In this document: piece after piece, positions 7,228-15,851 of the stretch
How the letters are laid out: each line of letters starts with the position of its first letter
Numbering within the stretch: position 1 is the stretch's first letter
Assembly (NCBI GenBank): GCA_017993715.1
Contig: JAGOME010000049.1
Location: 1-34,221 of the forward strand
Reading direction: 5' to 3'
DNA length: 34,221 bases
From: Phycicoccus sp.
Lineage (GTDB): Bacteria; Actinomycetota; Actinomycetes; Actinomycetales; Dermatophilaceae
Position numbers and translations under genes: made by a program
Notes under the pieces: model-generated
What the model saw: only the letters and a program-made list of their open reading frames with translations
What the model was told of the DNA's origin: nothing
Databases searched by the model: none

Positions 7228-8508
7228 ATGACTGGCCCTGATCTCACTGCTGTCGAATGCCGTGTGCTCGAGGCGATCGATGAGGCCGCCCTCGTTGCCG
7301 ATCTCGTCCACCTCGTCCGGGTGCCCAGCGTCACCGGCTCCGACGCTGAAGCCGATCTCCAGCACCAACATGGGGCCCGGCTGGCCGAGCTCGGCTTCGA
7401 CGTCGACCTGTGGGACTTCGACCTTGAGGCGCTGACGGCCCATCCGGACTTCCCCGGCACCGAAGCCCCCCGCACCCAGGGCTATGGGTTGGCCGCGACT
7501 CTCGGTCCCTGGGGCACGCCTGCCCTCGTCCTGCAGGGTCACGTCGATGTCGTCCCCACCGGCGACGTCGACAAGTGGGGTGGCGGCGACCCGTGGAGTG
7601 GCGCCATCACCGGTACGACCCTGCGAGGGCGCGGCGCGTGCGACATGAAGGCCGGGGCGGCCGTCAACCTCGCCGTGGCGCACGCCCTCGTCGCCTCCGG
7701 GGTGAACCTGGCCCGGCCGTTGGCGGTGCACAGCGTCGTCAGCGAGGAGGATGGCGGGTTGGGTGCCTTTGCGACGATGCTGCGGGGCCATCGTGGCGAC
7801 GTCGCCGTCATTCCCGAGCCCACGAGCGGGCGGGTCGTGACGGCCAACGCGGGCGCGTTGACCTTCGAGCTCAAAGTGGCGGGTCAGGCGGCCCACGGCA
7901 GCGCGCCGTACACCGGGTACAGCGCGCTCACGGCATTCCTGCCGGTGTATGCCGCCCTTGACGATCTGCAGCGGCGACGAAACACCGAGCCCGACCCGCG
8001 CTATGCCGACAACCCCATGCCGTATCCCATCTCCGTCGGCACGGTCCGATCCGGGGACTGGGCGAGCAGCGTGCCCGACCTGCTGGTCGCCCAGGGGCGC
8101 CTCGGGGTCCGCCTGGGCGAGGAGCCGCACGAAGCGCGGACGGAGTTCGAGCACGCGATCGCCGAGGTCTGCGCGCGGGACCCGTGGTTGGCCGACCACC
8201 CCGTCGAGGTGTCGTGGCCGGGCGGTCAGTTCGCCTCGGGGCAGCTCGACTCCGGGCATGGCTTCGTCCGGGACGTCCTGACGGTGATCCGTGATGTCGA
8301 GGGTCGCGACGCAGCTCTGGGGGCCGCCCCCTACGGGAGCGACCTGCGGCTCTATGCCGGGATGGGCGGGATCGCGACGCTGCACTACGGACCGGGCGAC
8401 GTGGCCTACGCCCACGCTCCGCGCGAGCAGGTCGAGATCCCCGAGGTCATCGCGGTCGCGCGGACGCTCGCCGTCCTGGCGGCTCGACAGTGCGGCGCCC
8501 ACCTCTGA
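7228..8508 (+). CDS. M20-family metallopeptidase (ArgE/DapE-like)
   Basis: This 426-residue deacylase has the M20 zinc motifs in order: 'GHVDVVP' (104-110, zinc His and bridging Asp nearby), 'GRGACDMKAG' (134-143, second metal Asp) and 'SEEDGG' (172-177, catalytic Glu pair). 'KVAGQAAHGSAPYTG' begins the dimerisation domain with its substrate-site His. Relatives include acetylornithine deacetylase, succinyl-diaminopimelate desuccinylase and general dipeptidases. No arg or dap genes are near, so the substrate is unknown. ATG at 7228 matches the start of the M20 N-terminal helix; the open frame upstream lies over feoA and is not used. Confidence 0.92.
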   Translation: MTGPDLTAVECRVLEAIDEAALVADLVHLVRVPSVTGSDAEADLQHQHGARLAELGFDVDLWDFDLEALTAHPDFPGTEAPRTQGYGLAATLGPWGTPALVLQGHVDVVPTGDVDKWGGGDPWSGAITGTTLRGRGACDMKAGAAVNLAVAHALVASGVNLARPLAVHSVVSEEDGGLGAFATMLRGHRGDVAVIPEPTSGRVVTANAGALTFELKVAGQAAHGSAPYTGYSALTAFLPVYAALDDLQRRRNTEPDPRYADNPMPYPISVGTVRSGDWASSVPDLLVAQGRLGVRLGEEPHEARTEFEHAIAEVCARDPWLADHPVEVSWPGGQFASGQLDSGHGFVRDVLTVIRDVEGRDAALGAAPYGSDLRLYAGMGGIATLHYGPGDVAYAHAPREQVEIPEVIAVARTLAVLAARQCGAHL

Positions 8509-8685
8509 GCGTGGATGGGCCGACGCGTCACGGTGATCGCACCGAGGCCCCGCGACCAGTCGTCAAGGTGGCTGCCGTGCAACCCATTCGTCGACCCAGG
8601 CTTGATCACCATCGGCCGGCAGGGAGGGATGGTCGTGTGGCGTGGGCTGGCAGAGTGGGGGGCTACGGACGTGGAAAGGACGGGC

Positions 8686-9033
8686 ATGGCTGGGCACCGG
8701 ATCTTCGCGACGAGTTTCGCGAGCATCTATCCGCACTATGTGGCCAAGGCAGAGAAGAAGGGCCGCACCCGGGCCGAAGTGGACCAGGTCATCGACTGGC
8801 TCACCGGCTATGACCAGGAGGGTCTCGCGACCGTCCTCGCCGATGAGCGCGACATGGAGACCTTCTTTGGGCAGGCACCGCGGATGAACCCGAATGCCGC
8901 CCTCATCACCGGGGTGATCTGCGGGTATCGCGTGCAGGACATCGAGGATCCGCTCATGCAGCAGATCCGCTGGCTCGACAAGCTGGTCGACGAGCTCGCC
9001 AAGGGCAAGAAGATGGACTCGATCCTGCGCTAG
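8686..9033 (+). CDS. DUF2200 family protein
   Basis: ATG at 8686, preceded by GGAAAGGA (8673-8680), gives 115 residues matching DUF2200 end to end: 'HRIFATSFASIYPHYVAKAEKKGRT' in the first third, 'VIDWLTGYDQEGL', 'FFGQAPRMNPNAALITGVICGYRV', and the closing 'EDPLMQQIRWLDKLVDELAKGK'. The family is small, soluble and widespread in bacteria, with no established function. It stands alone between the peptidase and a membrane protein, with no overlaps, so context gives no clue. It holds one copy of the GAATGCCG octamer (8892). Confidence 0.88.
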   Translation: MAGHRIFATSFASIYPHYVAKAEKKGRTRAEVDQVIDWLTGYDQEGLATVLADERDMETFFGQAPRMNPNAALITGVICGYRVQDIEDPLMQQIRWLDKLVDELAKGKKMDSILR

Positions 9034-9155
9034 CCTGCTCAGTTCGAGGTCGGCCGCGAGGCCGGCTCACAGCCGCGCGACCTGCCTGGGCCTGGCAACG
9101 AGGGCTCCCGACCCGTTGAGTGCGCCTCCGGCAGGCGTCTGCCTATGCTGCCGCT

Positions 9156-9746
9156 ATGACAGCCATCGGCTCGGACAGGACGGGGAGCCCTCGGCTGCGA
9201 AGGCTGGGCCAGGGCATCTTCATCGTGTCGGGCCTGAGCGTGCTGTTGTCCGTCTTCATGCTCGGGGCTCGGATGGGGCCTGCGGTCGTCGGCCTCTTCA
9301 CCAGCCCGACGTACGCGCTCCCGGTCGACACGACGCTAACCCTGGGCCCAGGGACCTGGATCGTCTTTGAGGAAGTCGGAAACGAGGTGGTTCGCCGGTC
9401 GGTCGTGACCACCAACACCCGCACGCCGAGCGTCGGACCTGAGGACATCTCCGTCAGGAGGGGGTCCTCAGAGACCTTGCCCGTCGCGCCGCTGAACTTC
9501 TCGGCGAGTCTGAACCGCAATGGAACCGTGTACACCGGCGTCGCCCGGTTCGACGTGCCTGCGAGCGGCCAGTACGAGGTGTCCGTCACCGGGGACAACA
9601 GCAACGTGGTCATCACGCCCAACCTAGGCTCACTGGTCGCCCGGACCGTGGCCTGGATATTTGTCCTGATCTTCTCCGTGCTTGGGCTCGGGGCCGGCGT
9701 GCTGTTGTGGGTCCGCAATCGCCGGCAAGCACCACGAGCGGGCTAG
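9156..9746 (+). CDS. hypothetical membrane protein with extracytoplasmic domain
   Basis: ATG at 9156 gives 196 residues; an earlier in-frame GTG at 9120 is less likely. A first membrane helix lies at about 20-47 ('GIFIVSGLSVLLSVFMLG') and a second at about 160-186 ('TVAWIFVLIFSVLGLGAGVLL'), followed by a short basic tail. The roughly 110 residues between are rich in alternating Thr/Val/Ser ('GQYEVSVTGDNSNVVITP') and look like a beta-sandwich domain outside the cell. I do not recognise the family. It is a lone gene converging on the molybdenum hydroxylase operon. Confidence 0.7.
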   Translation: MTAIGSDRTGSPRLRRLGQGIFIVSGLSVLLSVFMLGARMGPAVVGLFTSPTYALPVDTTLTLGPGTWIVFEEVGNEVVRRSVVTTNTRTPSVGPEDISVRRGSSETLPVAPLNFSASLNRNGTVYTGVARFDVPASGQYEVSVTGDNSNVVITPNLGSLVARTVAWIFVLIFSVLGLGAGVLLWVRNRRQAPRAG

Positions 9747-9803
9747 CCGGCGGCTTCATTGTTCGGACTAGGCGCGATCCCACGCCGCGCTTGGCACCCC
9801 GGA

Positions 9804-9855
9804 CCTCGTGGGTGCACTGGCTGGACCCTCCACCCCACCCCGTTCACCCACGAGG
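9804..9855. terminator. inverted repeat between convergent genes
   Basis: CCTCGTGGGTG (9804-9814) and CACCCACGAGG (9845-9855) are exact complements over 11 bp, with a 30-nt loop. It lies between the two-TM protein (ends 9746) and the small hydroxylase subunit (ends 9866). It could end transcription on either strand; the long loop and missing T-tract make it a weak candidate. Confidence 0.35.
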
Positions 9856-9865
9856 ACGGGAAGGG

Positions 9866-10336
9866 TTACCTGGCGTGCGTCCGTGCGACGGTGGCGATCG
9901 CCTTGATGATCCCGTCGTAGCCCGTGCATCGACACAGGTTGCCGGACACGGCCGTGCGGATCTCGTCCTCCGTCGGGTCCGGATTGCGTTCCAGGAGAGC
10001 GGTAGCCGAGACCAACATGCCCGGCGTACAGAAGCCGCATTGCACCCCACCCTCGGTGAGGAAGGCCTTCTGCAGCGGGGCCAGGGTATCCCCGTCGGAC
10101 AGCCCCTCGACGGTGGTCACCTCGGCGCCGTCGGCCTGAACGGCGAGGTAAGAACACGAGTTGGTGGGGCGCCCATCGACGAGCATCATGCAGGCGCCGC
10201 ACTCGGAGTCGTCACAACCCTCCTTGGCGCCAGTGAGGCCGACGTCGCCGCGCACCGTGTGCAGCAGGCTCGCGTGCGGATCGACCGACAACGGGTAGGG
10301 CACGCCGTTGACGGTGAGGGTGATGTCCACAGACAT
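9866..10336 (-). CDS. molybdenum hydroxylase small (2Fe-2S) subunit
   Basis: This 156-residue electron-transfer subunit has both iron-sulfur sites of the CoxS/XDH family. The plant-type ferredoxin site is 'CDDSECGAC' plus a fourth Cys (Cys41, 46, 49, 61). The helical domain has 'CGFC' (100, 103) and 'CRC' (135, 137). All eight ligands are present. It passes electrons from the molybdenum centre toward the FAD subunit. Its start lies five bases after the FAD-subunit stop, and it is the last gene of the large-medium-small operon. The substrate cannot be read from this subunit. Confidence 0.95.
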   Translation of the reverse strand: MSVDITLTVNGVPYPLSVDPHASLLHTVRGDVGLTGAKEGCDDSECGACMMLVDGRPTNSCSYLAVQADGAEVTTVEGLSDGDTLAPLQKAFLTEGGVQCGFCTPGMLVSATALLERNPDPTEDEIRTAVSGNLCRCTGYDGIIKAIATVARTHAR

Positions 10337-10341
10337 GTCGT

Positions 10342-11286
10342 TCAGCTCCCGAAGGTCGTGTCGCTGGCGGGGACGGGCACGTGTTCGCCGCGCGCGCGGC
10401 GGACCGCCGTCAGGAGGGCGCGGCGCGTGATGACGGCGGCCATCGCGGTGCGGTAGTTGGCCGAGCCGCGAACGTCTGAGATCGGGCGGGCTGCCGCGGC
10501 GGCGAGCGACCCGGCGTTCTTGGCTGCGCCGAACCCACCATCAGAGCCCACGAATGCCGCCTCGGCCTCCGGCACCCGGTGGATCACCGGAGCCAAGGCG
10601 GTGATGGCGATCCGCGTCTGCGCGACCGTGCCGTCGGCGGCCAGGGTGACCACGGCCCCCGCCCCGACAATGGCGATCTCCATCTGGCGGCGGTACTGCA
10701 GCCGGACGTAAGCGCTGCCGGAGGTGGTGCCGTCGGCAGACGACGCAGGCGCAAGCTCAACCGCGACCAGGAGTTCGTCCGGGGCCGCCGACGTGCGCCC
10801 CGGGCTCACCCACAAATCAGCCAGGGCGACGCGACGCTCGCCTGAAGGACCCACCAGCACAGCCACACCGTTGTGACACAACAAGGGTGCGCCAGTATCC
10901 ATCGCGGGTGAGGCATTCATGACATTGCCGCCCAGGGTGCCCGTCGCCCGAGTGGCATGCGATCCGACGATGGCCGAGGCGTCGGCGACACCGGTGTAGC
11001 CGGACACGACCGCGGGGTGAGCCTCAAGCGTGGCATGCGAAACGAGCGCGCCGAGCCGCAGCCCCCCGTCAGCCAGCTGGTCAATTGCACCCAGCCCTGC
11101 GATGCGGTGGATCCCGACCAGGGAATCTGGCAGCGGTGCTTTGCCGTGACGGGCCCCGACCACGAGATCGGTGCCGCCCGCGATGGGCCGGGCACCATCA
11201 CGCATCGCCGCGACGGCGCTGGCGACATCGCTCGCCTCGACGTAGTGATGCTGACGGCGCGGCGGCGCGGTGGCGTTGCTCCTCAC
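10342..11286 (-). CDS. molybdenum hydroxylase FAD-binding (medium) subunit
   Basis: GTG at 11286 overlaps the large-subunit stop by four bases (GTGA) and is the chosen start, giving 314 residues. 'PIAGGTDLVVG' (about 34-44) and 'TGTLGGNVMNASPAMD' (about 113-128) are the two FAD pyrophosphate-binding loops of the CoxM/XdhB family. The C-terminal part matches the CO dehydrogenase flavoprotein domain. It accepts electrons from the 2Fe-2S subunit and passes them to an acceptor, probably quinone or NAD. The frame stays open further upstream, but that stretch lies inside the large-subunit gene. Confidence 0.93.
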   Translation of the reverse strand: MRSNATAPPRRQHHYVEASDVASAVAAMRDGARPIAGGTDLVVGARHGKAPLPDSLVGIHRIAGLGAIDQLADGGLRLGALVSHATLEAHPAVVSGYTGVADASAIVGSHATRATGTLGGNVMNASPAMDTGAPLLCHNGVAVLVGPSGERRVALADLWVSPGRTSAAPDELLVAVELAPASSADGTTSGSAYVRLQYRRQMEIAIVGAGAVVTLAADGTVAQTRIAITALAPVIHRVPEAEAAFVGSDGGFGAAKNAGSLAAAAARPISDVRGSANYRTAMAAVITRRALLTAVRRARGEHVPVPASDTTFGS

Positions 11287-13577
11287 TGGCCCTCCCCAAC
11301 TGGGTGGTTTGCGGTGTCCCAGACTCGTTCTGCGGTCATCGGCAACTGGGTGACGTGCCGGCCGATGACCTTGGCGATCGCGTTGCCGACGGCACCGGGA
11401 GTCGGCACGCTGGGAGGCTCCCCGACGCCCTTGCTGCCTTTGGGTCCGGCATTCGGGGTGTCGATCTCGATCCACTGGACCTGGATGCGGGGACCATCGG
11501 AAGCGGTCTGCAACTTGTAGTCGAGCAGGCCAGGGTTGAGTTGGCGCCCATCCGGGTCGAACCACGTAGCCTCCGTCAGCGCCTGGCCGATGCCCATCAT
11601 CACGCCGCCGAAGACTTGACCGTCGGCGCCCATCTTGTTGACGATGACCCCCGAGTCATGGACCGCGGCGAAATCGAGCACCCGCACCACACCGGTGTCC
11701 CGGTCGACCTTGACCCGGGCGGCGTGCGTGAACAGTTGCGGCGCAAGGAAGGACTCCATGCCGAGCCGGCCGACACAGGCGGACGCATCAACCGGTGGAG
11801 CCTGCGGCACATCACCGGATCCCTTGCCCAAGAACGGCTCTCCCGTCCCGGCCAAGTCGGCAATCGCGATGCTGGACTCGGGCACACCCTTGACCCGAGC
11901 GGCGCCATCAACGAGCTCGAGATCCTCGATCGCAACCTCCAGTTGGTCCGCGGCCATGGCCAGGAGCTGGTCACGAACCTCTCTGGCGGCCTCAATCACG
12001 GCCCGACCGTTGTTGAAGGTCGTCTGCGATCCCGATGATCCCTGGTCCCAGGGACCGGCCTCGGTGTCCTGGTAGTTGATGGAGAAGTCCGTGGGGGACA
12101 TCCCGAGCACCTCGGCCGCGAGCAGCGGCAGGCCCATGACCGAGCCGGACCCGTTCTCCTGGGCGCCGGTGATGATGGTGCCCGAGCCGTCGGCATTCAA
12201 TTTGACGTAAGCCCCGGAGGCGACGGCGAATGACGGCCACCAGCCACACGAGATGCCGATGGCCTCGTCCTCGGGGAGCTCTCCGCGCAGGTACTGGTCG
12301 TAGCCGATGAGGTCGACAGCCGCCTCGAGGGCCTCCTTGGCACCGATCCGGTCAAAGACCTGGCCGGTGGGGCCATGGTCGCCCTCGGCGATGAGCGTGA
12401 GGCGTCGGAGCTCGACAGGATCGAGGTCGATCGCGGTGGCGACTTCGTCCATGTGCTGCTCGAGCGCCCAACAGGCCTGCGGTGCTGTAGGGGCCCGGAT
12501 CGACGCGGAGGGCTGGTTGGTCGAGTAGTTGAGGAACGCCTCGACCTTGACCGAGTCCAACTTGTAAGGACCACAGGCATGCATGGCTGCCATCTGCGCA
12601 AAGAAGCCGCCCTCACCGCAGTAGGCCCCCCCATCGAGGACGAGCGTGCCGCGGCGCGCGACGAGCCGGCCCTCGCGAGTCACGCCGGTCTCCAGCTCGA
12701 TGGTCATCCCCTCGCGCCGGTGGTCGGGAGCGAAGAACTCCTCCTTGCGGGTGAACACCAACCGCACGGGGCGCTTGGTCACCCGGGCCAAGACCGCGAT
12801 GTGGGCCTCGAAGTGGAAGTCGCACTTGGATCCGAACCCACCACCGAGGAGCGGCACGATGATCCGCACCTTGGACTCGGGGATCTGGAGGGTCTCGGCG
12901 ACCCCGGAGCGCGCGGCGAAGGGGACCTGGGTGCTGGACCACACCGTGACCGAGTCACCGGTCCACTGCGCAACGACGGCGCGCGGCTCGATGGGCACGC
13001 CCTGGGCAGCCTCGGCGACGTAACGGCTCTTGACCACGACGTCGGCGCCGGCCATCGCGGCATCCGCGTCGCCCTTGACGATGGTCGACCGGCCCAAAAT
13101 GTTGCCGTCTCGTCCGAGAGCCTCATCCGCGGTGTAGGACTGCCACTCCGGGTGGAGCACCGCGGCATTCGGGCCCATGTTGGCGACATAGTCGGAGGCG
13201 CCGGGCAGGACCTCGTACTCGACCTCGATCAGTGCGGCGGCCTGGCGGGCAATCTCGACCGTGCGGGCGGCGATGCCGGCGACGATGTCGCCCTCCCAGA
13301 GCACCATCTCCTTGGCGAACAGGCGCCGATCCTTGGCCATCCCCCCGTAACGCACATCCGGGACGTCCTCGTGGGTGACGACGGCGAGCACGCCGGGGAG
13401 GGCCTTGGCCGCTGTCGTGTCGATCCGCACGATCCGGGCATGTGGGTGGTCGGCATAGCGGAATGCCGCGTGCAGCTGCCCGGTGAAGGTCAGGTCGGCG
13501 GTGTAACGGCCCGCACCGGTCACCTTCTCTTTGCCGTCGGGGCGGATGAAGGACCGTGACGGTGTGTCGATCGACAT
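11283..13577 (-). CDS. molybdenum hydroxylase large subunit (xanthine dehydrogenase family)
   Basis: This 764-residue catalytic subunit binds the molybdenum-pterin cofactor. 'VTGAGRYTADL' opens the aldehyde oxidase a/b hammerhead domain. The substrate-side segment 'SIRAPTAPQACWALEQ' is of the XDH/aldehyde oxidase type and lacks the AYxCSFR motif of true form I CO dehydrogenase. 'GVGEPP' near the C-terminus holds the catalytic Glu. I therefore favour an organic substrate (purine, aldehyde or N-heterocycle) over CO. ATG at 13577 is preferred because the family starts here; an in-frame GTG at 13607 is also possible. It is the first gene of the operon, with a dyad region directly upstream. Confidence 0.92.
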   Translation of the reverse strand: MSIDTPSRSFIRPDGKEKVTGAGRYTADLTFTGQLHAAFRYADHPHARIVRIDTTAAKALPGVLAVVTHEDVPDVRYGGMAKDRRLFAKEMVLWEGDIVAGIAARTVEIARQAAALIEVEYEVLPGASDYVANMGPNAAVLHPEWQSYTADEALGRDGNILGRSTIVKGDADAAMAGADVVVKSRYVAEAAQGVPIEPRAVVAQWTGDSVTVWSSTQVPFAARSGVAETLQIPESKVRIIVPLLGGGFGSKCDFHFEAHIAVLARVTKRPVRLVFTRKEEFFAPDHRREGMTIELETGVTREGRLVARRGTLVLDGGAYCGEGGFFAQMAAMHACGPYKLDSVKVEAFLNYSTNQPSASIRAPTAPQACWALEQHMDEVATAIDLDPVELRRLTLIAEGDHGPTGQVFDRIGAKEALEAAVDLIGYDQYLRGELPEDEAIGISCGWWPSFAVASGAYVKLNADGSGTIITGAQENGSGSVMGLPLLAAEVLGMSPTDFSINYQDTEAGPWDQGSSGSQTTFNNGRAVIEAAREVRDQLLAMAADQLEVAIEDLELVDGAARVKGVPESSIAIADLAGTGEPFLGKGSGDVPQAPPVDASACVGRLGMESFLAPQLFTHAARVKVDRDTGVVRVLDFAAVHDSGVIVNKMGADGQVFGGVMMGIGQALTEATWFDPDGRQLNPGLLDYKLQTASDGPRIQVQWIEIDTPNAGPKGSKGVGEPPSVPTPGAVGNAIAKVIGRHVTQLPMTAERVWDTANHPVGEGQ

Positions 13578-13600
13578 GAATGACGACCCTTTCGACTCCT

Positions 13601-13640
13601 GGACCACCGCAATGTGGTCCCACTGGTGAGATTACTGGTG
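13601..13640. promoter_or_regulatory. dyad and direct repeats upstream of the hydroxylase operon
   Basis: GGACCAC (13601-13607) and GTGGTCC (13614-13620) form a perfect 7-bp dyad around a 6-nt centre. Just beyond, ACTGGTG repeats at 13622-13628 and 13634-13640, 12 bp apart. These lie 24-63 bp upstream of the large-subunit start and look like an operator region. No regulator gene is adjacent. Confidence 0.45.
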
Positions 13641-13731
13641 CCAGCCCCCGAGGCATTCTCCGGCAGGGGGTCGCGCTGCGAACCCCATCATGTCGCGACC
13701 CCGTCGCAGGACTATCCCGGGGTCGCCCAGG

Positions 13732-13855
13732 CGGCCACCTGTCCCGCGCTCCGGCCAGGCTCGGCACTACCTACCGGAAGGACGGCCAGTTGTCCCCCTC
13801 TCCGCCCAGACGGGTCACCGCCCACCGGAAAGCCGGCCACCTGTCCCACTCTCCG
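13732..13855. repeat. 51-bp imperfect tandem repeat
   Basis: CGGCCACCTGTCCC followed by a CTCCG word starts at 13732, with variants at 13783 (CGGCCAGTTGTCCC) and 13834 (CGGCCACCTGTCCC), so the period is 51 bp. ACCGGAA precedes the second and third copies at the same offset. No convincing gene covers it. It marks the start of a decayed region after the hydroxylase operon. Confidence 0.65.
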
Positions 13856-13917
13856 ATCCCGTCAGCCCAAGCACGGCCGGCCGCAGCGCTCGTGAGGCGC
13901 CGCGGCCGGCTCACCGC

Positions 13918-14205
13918 CTAGTAACCGGCGCAGGCGTTCGGGTCGTCGAAGTGGCCTGGGGGGCTCGGGTAGGCCTTGCCGGTGCCGTGGTCTTTACCAT
14001 CGGCGTCGTAGACCAGCGCGAGCTGGTCGAACGCCGAGGTGCCCGAGATCGTGACGTCGGCCTGGCTGCCGCCTCCTCCGGGTCGTCCAGCACCATTGCC
14101 GGCGGCCCAGGCCTGGAGGACGGCGAGTCGATCGGCAAGGCTACGGTCACCGGCTACTGCATCAAGTTCCGCCGGCTCGCCGTGATCGACCTCGACGTCC
14201 TGCAC
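13918..14205 (-). pseudogene. probable gene fragment, unrecognised
   Basis: The minus strand reads to a stop at 13918 with a convincing C-terminal stretch: 'ISGTSAFDQLALVYDADGKD' (about 52-71) then 'FDDPNACAGY'. Its third positions are mostly G or C, as in real genes here. Upstream of about 14160 the reading becomes low-complexity (GAGRPGGGGS) and no ribosome-binding site supports the GTG at 14205. I think this is the tail of a secreted or exported protein whose front part was lost. The family is not recognised. Confidence 0.4.
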
Positions 14206-14255
14206 GCAGCCATTCGCGACGGCATGAACCGCTCACGGGTGGCAGGGGGTCAGGG

Positions 14256-14765
14256 GTGGTGGATCACCACTCCATGGCGCCGTCGTTCGGGTTCCGCTTC
14301 GACACCCCGGATGGCTCGATCGTCGTCTCGGGTGACACCACGGTCAGCGAGAACCTCATCGAGCTCGCGCAAGACGCCGACATCCTCTTCCACGAGGTCA
14401 TCGATCCCCTGTTCGTCGAACGCCTCACCGCCCACCCACCCACCCGAGCGGGGCGAGGGAGCGGCGGCGTGGCGCCCGCGCCGCCATTCCGGACCGGTGA
14501 AGCCGACCTCATGGTGCGGGTGGTCGCCCGGGACACGACCGATCTGTATCGGGTGACCCAAGCCATCCAGCTGGCGCCGGGGGTGATGCGCAGCAACACC
14601 TCCATTGCCACCACCGAGGTGATCCCGCACCGCGTCACGGGCCTGCTGCGACACATCGCCCGCGATGCGGGCAGTGACGTCACCCGCGCCCGCACTCACG
14701 CCGCCGAACGAAAGGCACCTGGTCCTGACCGGTCCCCAATGGCACCAACTAGGGTCGACCTATGA
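14256..14765 (+). pseudogene. remnant fusion: metallo-beta-lactamase-fold tail joined to Lrp/AsnC C-terminus
   Basis: One open frame of 169 codons joins two unrelated fragments. Codons 1-56 ('MAPSFGFRFDTPDGSIVVSG', then 'DTTVSENLIELAQDADILFHEVID') match the second half of an MBL-fold hydrolase of the ribonuclease Z/arylsulfatase type, including the conserved SGDT and HE segments. The N-terminal HxHxDH zinc half is absent. Codons 82-138 ('GEADLMVRVVARDTTDLYRV', then 'LAPGVMRSNTSIATTEVIPH') match the end of an Lrp/AsnC ligand-binding domain with no HTH. The junction (about 14435-14500) is GC-rich filler. The stop overlaps the next gene's start. I read this as two truncated genes brought together by deletion. 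Confidence 0.6.
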
Positions 14766-15433
14766 CCGTGTCCGGGCCATCGGCAGTGACGTACGTAGGC
14801 CTGCCGATCAGCAGTGGCGGCGCCCACTCTTTGGGCCGCATGTCACGCCGGACCGCCTATGTGCGCACGGCGGAGTTCCTGCATGAGTGCACCGTTGGCA
14901 CGGCGCCAGCGACGCTCAGGTTCACGATTCACCGGGTCCCCAAACTCACCCCCGACAAGCGACACGTGCGCGCTTTGCACGAGGCATTCGGCCCGGGCGA
15001 CAGCCGAATCCTCCCGGAGTCTCTCCCCGAAGATGCCCTCAACTTCCTGGATTCGATCGGGCCGCAACCGACCAATGAGTGGGGTATGGCGCCGATCTGG
15101 TTCACCTGGTCCGTGCCGCTCCAGATCCTGGATCCCCAGACCCGGGAGCCACTGGCCGGCCAGGATCCGGCCAGGTATGCCCACACGGAGTACGACTGGC
15201 GCCACCCCCTAGGCACCAGCTCATTGCGTCTGATCCTCAACAGTCGAGCCCAGATCGGCGTCGAGCTCTGCATCCCGGACCCCGAGCCGGTGCTCCTCCA
15301 TCGGGTCGTGCCATGGCTGCAGGAGCACTTTCCCTGCACACTGTCCGACAAGCAGTGGCGGCTCTGGACGCGCACCAAGACGGGGTCGTTCAGAGCACGC
15401 AGGATTCCCACTCCTGGACGCGCGGACACGTGA
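14762..15433 (+). CDS. hypothetical protein, 223 aa
   Basis: ATG at 14762 starts a soluble-looking protein with no membrane segment or signal peptide. Notable stretches are 'MSRRTAYVRTAEFLHECTVG', a WF/WS-rich middle ('WGMAPIWFTWSVPLQILDP') and 'LLHRVVPWLQEHFPCTLSDK', with a basic C-terminus. The 'TLSDKQWRLWTR' segment hints at an ordered C-terminal helix. I do not recognise the family. It lies in an octamer-poor, repeat- and fragment-rich stretch, so it may be an acquired gene. The overlap with the upstream remnant frame is probably accidental. Confidence 0.6.
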   Translation: MTVSGPSAVTYVGLPISSGGAHSLGRMSRRTAYVRTAEFLHECTVGTAPATLRFTIHRVPKLTPDKRHVRALHEAFGPGDSRILPESLPEDALNFLDSIGPQPTNEWGMAPIWFTWSVPLQILDPQTREPLAGQDPARYAHTEYDWRHPLGTSSLRLILNSRAQIGVELCIPDPEPVLLHRVVPWLQEHFPCTLSDKQWRLWTRTKTGSFRARRIPTPGRADT

Positions 15434-15499
15434 CCGCCCTGCCCGCAGTGAGTCCCGCACGCAACTGTCGGCACACGGCCTACCCGCAGGAGAGCCCCC

Positions 15500-15762
15500 A
15501 TGACTGAGCACCGCGTCCTTGCCCCGGCTCCCGCGATGCCGGGCCTTGCTCTCAAAGGGCCCGCGTCGTACTTCGCAAGCATCGAGAAGAACTATGGCAG
15601 CCGATCCAGCAGTGGCTCGACATCGCCGCCGACCTCCTCGACACCCGCAGCCACATGGAGACCGTCGGCGTCCTCAAAGCCGAGCACGGCTTAGGACACG
15701 GGCACGCCAATGCGATCGTGGCGTATGTCCGCGCCAAACTCGCTGCCACGCAGGCGAACTGA
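15500..15762 (+). pseudogene. DUF4287 gene broken by a frameshift
   Basis: ATG at 15500 (AGGAG at 15489-15493) begins a frame reading 'GPASYFASIEKNYG', which then loses homology near 15599. One frame over, the sequence continues as 'PIQQWLDIAADLLDTRSHME', then 'TVGVLKAEHGLGHGHANAIV', to a stop at 15760-15762. Together these make an intact DUF4287 protein (small, with the conserved GLGHGHANAIV motif). A one-base deletion at about 15598-15600 (GGC-AG-CCG, where GGC-AGG-CCG would restore frame) explains the break. Either the gene is dead or the base is a sequencing error. Confidence 0.8.
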
Positions 15763-15851
15763 GCGAGCACGGACGGGCTCCCGTCTTACCCCCTGAGGGG
15801 CCCGGCTGCGAGTGGCTCACCCACGCGCCGCCCACCCGTCCCGCGAGCGGA

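Noticed and set aside
6961-8502. A 513-codon minus-strand frame opposite the M20 peptidase
   Set aside because: Long antisense frames are expected in GC-rich genes. The plus strand carries all M20 motifs.
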